This document shows positions 46,201 through 53,330 of a stretch of 63,987 bases of DNA, one piece after another. This DNA is from Flavobacterium sp. LHD-80. GTDB taxonomy: Bacteria > Bacteroidota > Bacteroidia > Flavobacteriales > Flavobacteriaceae. The notes beneath the pieces are model-generated. The model made no database searches, was not told the origin of the DNA, and saw only the letters and a list, made by a program, of their open reading frames with translations. Made by a program: the position numbers and the translations under genes. The stretch spans positions 1 through 63,987 of the forward strand of contig NZ_JAVFVS010000015.1 of assembly GCF_030929605.1 (NCBI RefSeq), read 5' to 3'. The first letter of the stretch is position 1; every line of letters begins with the position of its first letter.

Positions 46201-47549
46201 GTTGGACAACCAGCTACATTGCTGCCTAAATTATAATTAAATAAAACATCATACTCTTTGCTGTTTTTGTCTTTGCAGTAACCTGGTTTTAAGTTTTTAG
46301 GAGTTAGTTTTTTTGCTATTTCGGCAAAATCAAAGTTAGCTTTTGATTTTCTGTAAAATAAAAAATCTATTTGTTCTCTTTCATCAGCATTTAGTGCTCG
46401 AAGTTTATCGTCATTTATAGTTTTTATTTTAATATTATTCAAATAACTATACAATCTAAATTCTTCATAATCCGGATGTGAAATAGGCGCACATGCTTTT
46501 CTATTCTCTAAAGGACATTTAGCAACCAATCCTTTTTGGGATTTTAAAGGTCTTTGAAAAAATATTGCCCCTTTAATTTTATCTTTTAATTCAGTTGAAA
46601 TATCCTGCCTACTACAAATAGTTTCAAACTCTTTCAAGTAATGATCTTCTCTATGAGTATATTCTCCTCTAATTTTTTCTCCTTTTTCGTATAAGGTGTA
46701 AAAATATTCTCCAAGTGTTAAGCATTTTGCATTTTCAATTTTTTCAGATAAATTGCTAATAGCTCTTTTTACCGGACCAAGAAATTCTTTCTTATTCAAA
46801 CGTTCTAGTAACTTTTCTTTTAAGTTATCATAAACCAATGTAGAATTATCCTTAATTATTGCATTAAATGCTCTTGATAACGTAAATAAAGGTTTGTCAA
46901 GAGCCTCATCCTTATCAAATGAAGAAAGAAAATCAATGAATAATTCTGAAAATTCAGCGATTGAATGAGATTCATTAATTATAGAATTTATTTCAAATTT
47001 CTTTTCTTCAATAATTGAATTATCAGAACTATCTAGTCTATTACTCAAAAAACCTCTCCTTTGAGCAATATGATAAAAAGCTCTTCCTACATAATATCTA
47101 TCTAGTTTACTGCTTAGATTAAGTGAGTTTTTAACCGAAATGAATCTAAAATAATAGGGATTATCTTTTTGTTCTTTTCTTACATCTTCATTATCCTGAT
47201 TATCGGTACTTAACCATCTTCTAAATTCATCATTTTGAGGGTAAATCTTTTTGTAACGCCAATCAGATAATTCTTTATCAGATAATTTTGGGCACAAATT
47301 ATTATCTGACAAAATTTTTAGCAAATCAATCTTTCTAACTTTTCTTCTATATTTTAGTTTTCTAGTGCTTCTATAACCTGTTCTTTGAGCAGCCTTTGAA
47401 CTTTCACTCTTTGTTTTTGCTTCAATATTTACACCTTCAGAAAATATCCGAACTCCTTTATCTACAAGAGAAAAATCGTTATTATCTTTCTCTACAATTG
47501 CCCAGCCAATCGAGTTAGTTCCTAAATCTAATCCTAAAATCTTTGCCAT
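43239..47549 (-). CDS. cas9: CRISPR-associated endonuclease Cas9, type II-C
   Basis: The 1,436-residue protein is large for II-C but normal for Bacteroidota Cas9. RuvC-I is at the N-terminus (ILGLDLGTNSIGWAIV, Asp8) and is followed by an Arg-rich bridge helix (RTGYRSTRKLKYRRKVRK). RuvC-II is IHIEMPREL with Glu769. The HNH domain shows CLYTGKTI and FDIEHTIPRSRSLDNS with His865. RuvC-III is HAHHAKDAVVVACC with His1027 and Asp1030. All catalytic residues are present, so it should be an active dual-RNA-guided nuclease. The C-terminal PAM-interacting region begins at about 1230. It is divergent from the tracrRNA and co-directional with parD-parE and the array. Confidence 0.97.
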   Translation of the reverse strand: MAKILGLDLGTNSIGWAIVEKDNNDFSLVDKGVRIFSEGVNIEAKTKSESSKAAQRTGYRSTRKLKYRRKVRKIDLLKILSDNNLCPKLSDKELSDWRYKKIYPQNDEFRRWLSTDNQDNEDVRKEQKDNPYYFRFISVKNSLNLSSKLDRYYVGRAFYHIAQRRGFLSNRLDSSDNSIIEEKKFEINSIINESHSIAEFSELFIDFLSSFDKDEALDKPLFTLSRAFNAIIKDNSTLVYDNLKEKLLERLNKKEFLGPVKRAISNLSEKIENAKCLTLGEYFYTLYEKGEKIRGEYTHREDHYLKEFETICSRQDISTELKDKIKGAIFFQRPLKSQKGLVAKCPLENRKACAPISHPDYEEFRLYSYLNNIKIKTINDDKLRALNADEREQIDFLFYRKSKANFDFAEIAKKLTPKNLKPGYCKDKNSKEYDVLFNYNLGSNVAGCPTIANLREVFGKDWKGYLSSNFLKNTKTENNKVVRKTEDDIIEDIWHVLFRFDKEELLKQFAIDNLSCDEKTANKFSKIKLKQDYGSLSLKAIRNILPYLKENLIYSHSIFLANMKNILPAEIWNNEENKRIINTEINSILENYKVYSNNIEIVNGLINNIKKENGTWSSDNKFVAEIYKKDLEKQVKDFVGTKKWNETPIVYQASILKECFELFSTQMQLKSGRGEFAKKKTIDEILKQFLNDNFNVDEGGLKKLYHPSAIEVYKKAKRSEDDGKLYLGSPLISSIKNPMAMRSLHQLKKVVNQLIKDDLIDEETVIHIEMPRELNSANERVSIRQWQEELKSRRNKYAEEIKSIFRGDIKIDDCNDVKSLEYEPTENDILKYQLWIEQNKVCLYTGKTICLSDFIGGNPKFDIEHTIPRSRSLDNSQTNKTLCCSIYNREVKKDKIPFECGNNDEILLRISHWYAKYKELENQIKEVSKKIKVASTKENRDKNIIKRTKLKFEHTYYYKKYKSFTIEEIPEGFKNSQSVDIGIISKYGNLFLKTAFSKVYAVKGKTTANLRQMWGLEEKIRDNHAHHAKDAVVVACCTRDINDALANYYHDLEQFEFYGKPKPSFSHRIPWKGFNDDVKEFDKNILISQHTPDVFSTQSKKAIRKRGIIQRNDKGEIKYKQGDTVRGALHKESFYGAILREELNKKTGKTEEVVKYVKRQSIDLFKDTDLKNIVDDKIKEIVEKGREQEKQIKKDIEELKKHMKNVKEEEEQQFKVDIQLLESKIKNELYVLPNQNGSPVPIKKIRYFTNDVSNPLLIKKHRDVSRHEYKQHYFAKNDGNYCFAIYEGKDKKDKFITEYKVVNNYEAGKYYNSKANTHKFPLEYNIEDKSKNVLELKFLLKIGTLVLFYKNFKDEIWELDNLDLAKRLYKTAAIEADGRIQFRLHSTSKPDGQLEKSSEINFEIPNEKLRLSKSVLDVIVEGFDFKISSTGKISKM

Positions 47550-47637
47550 ATTTCTTAAATTTAATCTGCATGGAATTTACTATAAAAAAAATTAAGACAA
47601 TTACGGTTTTCCTTTTTCTACCATAATACTTTTTCTA

Positions 47638-47645
47638 TATATTTG
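47638..47645 (+). promoter_or_regulatory. -7 box of the tracrRNA promoter
   Basis: TATATTTG matches the Bacteroidota -7 consensus TAnnTTTG. It is placed about 6 bp before the inferred tracrRNA start. No clear TTG -33 element is visible. Confidence 0.65.
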
Positions 47646-47650
47646 TGACT

Positions 47651-47739
47651 GATTAAAATTTCTAATCTTTAATCTTATCACAATAAGGCTACATGCCGTA
47701 GATGAAAATCTTTAGTCCTGCTTCGGTGGGACTTTTTTT
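47651..47739 (+). ncRNA. tracrRNA
   Basis: The anti-repeat (about 47,659-47,683, TTTCTAATCTTTAATC then TTATCACAA) pairs with 22 of 25 positions of the crRNA repeat: 5 bp, a bulge, then 16 bp. A nexus hairpin GGC-TACAT-GCC follows, as in known tracrRNAs. The 3' end is a Rho-independent terminator (AGTCCTGC, TTCG loop, GTGGGACT, then a T tract to 47,739). The size of about 89 nt is typical. It is transcribed divergently from cas9. Pairing fixes the crRNA-sense strand of the array as -. Confidence 0.9.
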
Positions 47740-47844
47740 ATACTGAAATAACTGTTTTGTATAACCTTAGATTTCCAAAAATCTATAAAGTCTAATCCAT
47801 TTCATAATCTCTCATTCTAAAATCTAGCTTATACCATAGTTTAA

Positions 47845-47852
47845 TATATTTG
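47845..47852 (+). promoter_or_regulatory. -7 box upstream of the primase-helicase gene
   Basis: TATATTTG lies 26 bp before the ATG and matches the Bacteroidota consensus. The gene can thus be transcribed independently of the tracrRNA terminated at 47,739. Confidence 0.55.
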
Positions 47853-47878
47853 ACTAATTTTATTCAAAAATCTAAATA

Positions 47879-50845
47879 ATGTCCTCTGCAAAACGATCAG
47901 ATATCATCCAACTATTCAAATCTGTTTTTAGAGGTCGTGACGATGTATTTGCAGTTCGTTGGGAAAAAGCTGGGAATTCTGGATATATGCCAGCATATCA
48001 ATATGACCCGTATCATTATCGACAACATAAAATGAATGGAGGGACTTTTCAGAACTATTCACACAAAACATATCTATCACTTACTGAAACTGAAATTCAT
48101 AAGCATTTAGACGGAATTCAACAAATTGGAGTATATCCATTACTTCAGGATAATACATCTTGGCTTGTTGTAGCTGATTTTGACAAACAAAATTGGAAAG
48201 AAGAAGCTGTTGCTTTTCAAAAAACTTGTATAAACAAAAATATTCCAGCATACTTAGAGCGTTCTCGCTCTGGAAATGGCGGACACGTTTGGATATTTTT
48301 CAACAAACCATATCCTGCAATCAGAAGCAGAAAGATTTTTATTTCTATTTTAGAACAATCGGGAGCTTTTTCAATGTTTGACAAAAGCTCAAGCTTCGAT
48401 CGATTATTTCCTAATCAGGATTTTCTTTCGGGAAAAGGCTTGGGAAATTTGATAGCGCTGCCGTTTTTTAAACCTGCAATGGAAAAAGGAAATAGTTGTT
48501 TTATAAATCCTGATACGTTTGAACCGATAGATAATCAATGGCTATTTTTAAATAAGATAGAAAGGGTTTCTGTTGAAATATTAGAAAATTTGCACCAAGA
48601 AATTCCAACAATACAAAATGAATCGATTCCTAAAAGTAGTAATGGTAAATTAGCAATCATACTTCAACAAAACATCCATATTCAAAGAAATGGATTAACT
48701 ACTCCTTTAATCAATTATCTCAAAGAAGAATTGAATTTTGCCAATTCGAAATTCTTTATAAAGAAAAAATCAGGGAAAAATACTTTCGGAACAGAACGTT
48801 ATTTTAAGCTTGTTGAAGAAAATGAAAATGAAATCATCATTCCAAGAGGTTTTATTGGAAAATTACTGCGTTTCTGTAAAAAGCAAAATCTAGAATTTGA
48901 TTTCCAAGACAATAGAAAACGAAAGGAAGAAATATATTTCTCATTCAATGCAATATTGAGAAAACACCAAGATAAAGTCATCGAAACTTCATCAAAAAAA
49001 GATTTTGGCGTTATAGTTGCACCTCCAGGTTCGGGAAAAACTATTATGGGGTTGAAAATTGTCATGGAGAAAAAACAACCTGCTCTAATCATAGTTCATC
49101 GCAAACAGCTCTTAGAGCAATGGCAAGAACGGATTCAAGCATTCCTCGGAATTCCAAAACACGAAATTGGTATCATTGGACTAGGAAAAACGAAGATCGG
49201 CAAATACATTACTATTGCTACTATTCAAAGTCTATCAAAACAAATAGGACAAATACGCAATCAATTCGGAATTATATTGTTTGATGAGTGCCATCATATT
49301 CCAGCAGAAACATTTCGTCAAACAATTGAAAAATTAGAGACATATTATCTCTATGGATTGACAGCAACGCCATTTAGAAAACACAATGATGACAAATTGA
49401 TTTTTGCTTTTCTTGGAGAGATAATTTCGGAGATCTCAACTACTGACATTGAAAACTTCAAACACGCTCAAGTCATTGTCAGAAATACTAATTTGAACAT
49501 TCCATTTAATTCAAAAACAGACAGTTTTGAAACACTCTCAAAAATTTTAATTCATGATTCGGAACGAAACAAACTTATTGTAAAAGACATTGAAGATGAA
49601 TTATCAAAAGGAAAACGAATTACCATTATAACAGAAAGAAAAGAGCATATTGATTCTCTTTATCTTTTTTTAAAGCAATCTTATGAAGTCATTACTCTCA
49701 GCGGAGAGGATTCCGATAATAATAGGAAGTCAAAATGGCAAAACTTACTACAAGGCAATTTCCAAGTATTGATAACTACAGGACAATATTTTGGCGAGGG
49801 TTCAGATTTGTCAAATATTAATTCTTTGTTTCTGGTATATCCTTTTTCTTTTAAAGGAAAATTGATTCAATACATTGGTCGTGTACAACGTTCAGAAATA
49901 AGTCCTACAATATATGATTATCGCGACATTAAAATAGATTATTTGAATAAACAATTTTTGAAACGAAACACTTATTACCGTCAAATAGCTATGCAGGCAA
50001 GTCTATTTGACGAACCAACCGAATCAATACCTAAAAGACAAAATTTGGTGATTAAAAACCAAATCAAGATAGCTATAGAAAATTTGGATTTTAGATATGG
50101 TAATGTTGGTTTTGAACACACAGATAAAGGAAGCAATCTACTATTCATTTTTGAAATAGAAAACGAAGAATTTAGACCTGAATTTGACGTTTTAAAACCT
50201 TATTTCATCAAAGTTTTGAATTCTAAATTTGTTTCAGTTGATATTTATGCTGAATTAGAAAACGGAGTAATTCTATCACAATTGGCAACTTCCGATGACA
50301 TTGAAAATATCAATAAAGAAATTGTTGAAACCGTAAAATTTCAATTTTTGAATAAAAGCTTTATTAATCAAACTCCAATATCTAAGCAAAATATCCTTAC
50401 TACAAATGAACTACCTAAAAACCAAAATATTTATGGAGATGTAGATGTAATTTTGAAAGATTTACTCAAAGGCAAACAATACAAACATTCACAGCATATT
50501 CAATTTTTAGTTAAAATGCACGAACGGAATTTAATGAAGTTAAGATTTGTTTTACAACCATTTTCATTTGTATTTATGATAGTGGGAGAAAAAAAATATC
50601 ATATCATTTTAGAAACTTTAGATACCGAAGAAGCTACCTATATTTGGCATATAGACAAAAATAAATCATTACTTATTGAGACAATCAAACAAATAGACGC
50701 ACAACTAAGCATTATTCGAGAAAAAGGACGTCAAACTTATTTAGAAACAAATCCGCAAAACTTCTCAAGAATTGTTCATGATTATTCACGCAATACAAAA
50801 GGATTTATAATTTGGAAAGGACAGCTAGAAGAACGATTGATCTAA
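47879..50845 (+). CDS. TOTE-type archaeo-eukaryotic primase fused to a superfamily II helicase
   Basis: The 988-residue protein starts with an archaeo-eukaryotic primase-like domain (about 10-230). The metal-binding pair ADFD (Asp100, Asp102) is followed by ERSRSGNGGHVWIF (His136) and DRLFPNQDFLSGKGLGNLIALP, matching the TOTE conflict-system primase family. A helicase follows: Walker A PPGSGKT (about 381-387), DECHH (about 468), TATPF (about 494) and motif VI QYIGRVQRS (about 663). The last 250 residues are not recognised. TOTE proteins are proposed to act in defence or conflict, so a defence role beside the CRISPR locus is plausible. The gene has its own promoter-like box and no visible partner gene. 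Confidence 0.85.
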   Translation: MSSAKRSDIIQLFKSVFRGRDDVFAVRWEKAGNSGYMPAYQYDPYHYRQHKMNGGTFQNYSHKTYLSLTETEIHKHLDGIQQIGVYPLLQDNTSWLVVADFDKQNWKEEAVAFQKTCINKNIPAYLERSRSGNGGHVWIFFNKPYPAIRSRKIFISILEQSGAFSMFDKSSSFDRLFPNQDFLSGKGLGNLIALPFFKPAMEKGNSCFINPDTFEPIDNQWLFLNKIERVSVEILENLHQEIPTIQNESIPKSSNGKLAIILQQNIHIQRNGLTTPLINYLKEELNFANSKFFIKKKSGKNTFGTERYFKLVEENENEIIIPRGFIGKLLRFCKKQNLEFDFQDNRKRKEEIYFSFNAILRKHQDKVIETSSKKDFGVIVAPPGSGKTIMGLKIVMEKKQPALIIVHRKQLLEQWQERIQAFLGIPKHEIGIIGLGKTKIGKYITIATIQSLSKQIGQIRNQFGIILFDECHHIPAETFRQTIEKLETYYLYGLTATPFRKHNDDKLIFAFLGEIISEISTTDIENFKHAQVIVRNTNLNIPFNSKTDSFETLSKILIHDSERNKLIVKDIEDELSKGKRITIITERKEHIDSLYLFLKQSYEVITLSGEDSDNNRKSKWQNLLQGNFQVLITTGQYFGEGSDLSNINSLFLVYPFSFKGKLIQYIGRVQRSEISPTIYDYRDIKIDYLNKQFLKRNTYYRQIAMQASLFDEPTESIPKRQNLVIKNQIKIAIENLDFRYGNVGFEHTDKGSNLLFIFEIENEEFRPEFDVLKPYFIKVLNSKFVSVDIYAELENGVILSQLATSDDIENINKEIVETVKFQFLNKSFINQTPISKQNILTTNELPKNQNIYGDVDVILKDLLKGKQYKHSQHIQFLVKMHERNLMKLRFVLQPFSFVFMIVGEKKYHIILETLDTEEATYIWHIDKNKSLLIETIKQIDAQLSIIREKGRQTYLETNPQNFSRIVHDYSRNTKGFIIWKGQLEERLI

Positions 50846-51053
50846 AATAGAGGACACCCGCAAGGGGATATCGAACAAACAATTATTGTTTTTATTATCT
50901 ATTTTGATACTTATCTATGAGACCAATTTTAAAAATCAGTGAAATCGCTATAAAAAAAACACCAAAAAACAAATGAGTTATACTCATTAAAAAAGGCGGA
51001 TAATCAAAATTGATTACCCGCTAAAGTGCCCTTATTAGTGGAGTGAAAAAGCT

Positions 51054-51970
51054 TTTTACAAAAACTCGCTGAATCCCGCCCATATTTATGGGAGAATCAT
51101 ATTAGAACTGGTCGTTATCACGATGGTGTTCTAAGTAATCAAAAAGCGGCTGAAGTTGACAGCCTTTATACAGTTGCCTGTCATGCTCAAGGTGCTTATA
51201 TTTTAGGATATTATCCGCATAATTATCATTTTTTAGCCGCTTGTGCGACACTTTCGGGGGAAAGCAAAACGGCTATCAAAGGAGCTTTTGCCACATCAAA
51301 TCATGCTCAAAAAAAACTACTTCGTGACCCCGTTTGGTCAACTTTACAACATTATTACTCGATTCCGTGGTATGTTCAGGTAAAATTAGGTTTGTGGAAT
51401 GATATCCTTTCTTCTAAAGCACCCGAAAAAGATTTAAAATATCCATTAGTAGTTTGGCATTATGCGCAAGGAATGGCTTTGCTTTCGCGAAGTAAAATTG
51501 GCGAAGCTAAAAGTCATTTGGCACAAATGAAACAAATAATGACTGATCCTAAAATAAAAGACTTAACCATTTGGAGCATTAACAGTGCTTATGATTTGTG
51601 TTAAATTGCCTGTAAAACTTTAGAAGGTGAAATCTACGGTAAAGAAAAAAATTATAAAAAGCCATTTCACTTTTAAAAGAAGCTGTAACCAAAGAAACTG
51701 CCCTAAATTATAACGAACCGCCTGATTGGTTTTTCTCTGTACGCCATCATTTGGGCGCTGTGTTGCTCGAGAAAAAAAAATATGAAGAAGCAAAAAAAAG
51801 TGTATCTGGAAGATTTAAAAATTTATCCAAATAACGGATTGGCCCTCAAAGGATTAATGAATGCTTATGAAAAATTAGGAGATCAGAAGAATTATAATCA
51901 AGCTAAAATTCGTTTTGATAAGGCATGGAAATATGCTGATATTAAAATAAATTCATCGAGAATACTGTAA
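51054..51970 (+). pseudogene. Decayed TPR-repeat protein gene
   Basis: Joined across frames, the product reads ENHIRTGRYHDGVLSNQKAA, VDSLYTVACHAQGAY, LGYYPHNYHFLAACATLSG, VVWHYAQGMALLSRSKIGEA, then PDWFFSVRHHLGAVLLEKK and YPNNGLALKGLMNAYEKLGD. This is the C-terminal part of a known TPR family with PHN.HFL and RHHLGAVLL-like motifs. An in-frame TAA lies at 51,602-51,604. Frameshifts lie near 51,655-51,661 and in an A-rich run near 51,790. The 5' part is missing: the homology starts abruptly at about 51,054, and no start is present. It is clearly inactive. Confidence 0.8.
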
Positions 51971-52277
51971 TAATCTTTAAAATATTTAATTTTATTTATA
52001 ACTAAACTCCATAGTTCTGTCGCATTTGTTTTATTAAACATAATTAAGTTGATGACATTACAAAGTTATGTTACTAAAATGAATAGATTAATACTAATAT
52101 TAAGGGTAGTAAATAAATTATTTTTTTTTCTGTAAATAAAACAAGACTTTTTTGAGTGTGTAATTTCAATTATCCTTAATGGAGTAGATTTGCAAACCCT
52201 GTCCTGAGAGATTGGCTTTGGTGCAGTTAAGGTCATTGATGGTCCCGTATTCTGCGAACCACCATCACCTATCCCAA

Positions 52278-52703
52278 TTAATATCTCCTTTTGCATTGCT
52301 TAGAGACTTTTAATACAAAACGATTATCCTCTGTCTCATATAAAGAAACATCAGTTTTAAAACTTTTCTTTGTTATATGCAGTATGGAGTCTTGTACTTC
52401 TTTTTTATTTAATTCATAATACTCAATAATTATAAGGCCCCTTTTGTTAATTAAACTATCACCATTACGAGATAAATAGTCCGAATATTCACTAAGGTAA
52501 CTTTTCAATGACAAGTTTTTACAAGGGCCTGTCAATGCAAATCTAAATATATACTCCTCTTTGTAAAATCTCATCTGATATACGTTACAATCTTCTGAAA
52601 CATTTTTCTCAGAAAGCGTATAATTATCCGGTTTTCTAATCTCCTGATTACTATGTTTGCAAGAGAGCAAAACAAAAAATACAATTAGCATACTATATTT
52701 CAT
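52278..52703 (-). CDS. Small hypothetical lipoprotein (141 aa)
   Basis: The signal is MKYSMLIVFFVLLSC with a lipobox Cys15. The rest is a soluble domain with EEYIFRFALTGPCKNLSLKS, RGLIIIEYYELNKKEVQD and YETEDNRFVLKVSKQ. I do not recognise the family. It stands alone, flanked by the TPR pseudogene and a gene-free stretch. It is probably real because of the clean lipoprotein signal and a single uninterrupted frame. Confidence 0.6.
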   Translation of the reverse strand: MKYSMLIVFFVLLSCKHSNQEIRKPDNYTLSEKNVSEDCNVYQMRFYKEEYIFRFALTGPCKNLSLKSYLSEYSDYLSRNGDSLINKRGLIIIEYYELNKKEVQDSILHITKKSFKTDVSLYETEDNRFVLKVSKQCKRRY

Positions 52704-53330
52704 AAATTAAAATTTATTCTTTATCATAATCCAAAATCCAAATATATGTACCTATAGTCCGATTGTTACCTCTTTTGACAGACACCGCATTTACAGCGTT
52801 GGCTTCCATTAGACTGAAATCCATTTTTTATGCATTTGCTATTACAAAAACTACATTTTATTTTCATGGACTATTTTGATACACTAAGTTACAACAAAAG
52901 CATTTTAAGGCTTTTTAAAATCCTAAAAATAGGAAGAGACGACCTATTGGCCGCCTCTTTTTTATTCAAAAATTTAAATTCTTTTTCAGTTAGTTATATT
53001 GCTATTTTATAAAAACACCTAATCTGAAACACTGCCCTTTTTTGATGGGGTAAATATATTGCCGCTAATTTTCCCTGTATATATTAGAGTCTAATAATAC
53101 ACTACCAATATATAGAAACTCATTATCACGGGCTTAAAGACTGCTTTGATTTTTCCAACTCTAACTGCTTGAGACATTAATTCGTCTTAAGTAAAATAAA
53201 ATCATATTGTTCTTTATGATCTTCCTGTTCATAATAAGCTGATGACGAATTTAAGCTTAATATTAGCAAAAGAAATTTTCATAAAAATGGTTTATCTTTT
53301 TTAGCATTGTGAAATTTAAAAAATATCATA
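52704..53330. other. Intergenic, no gene seen
   Basis: AT-rich with no convincing frame. An imperfect hairpin ending in a T run (52,936-52,967) could be a weak terminator. Confidence 0.5.

Noticed and set aside
50996..51023. Inverted repeat (GCGG-TAATCAA/TTGATTA-CCGC) after the helicase gene
   Set aside because: It has no T tract on either side. It could be a terminator relic, but I cannot support a function.
52066..52296. 76-codon - strand ORF (MQKEILIGIGDGGSQ...) overlapping the lipoprotein gene
   Set aside because: It overlaps a better-supported gene and has no recognisable domain, and the C-terminal half looks like random AT-rich translation.
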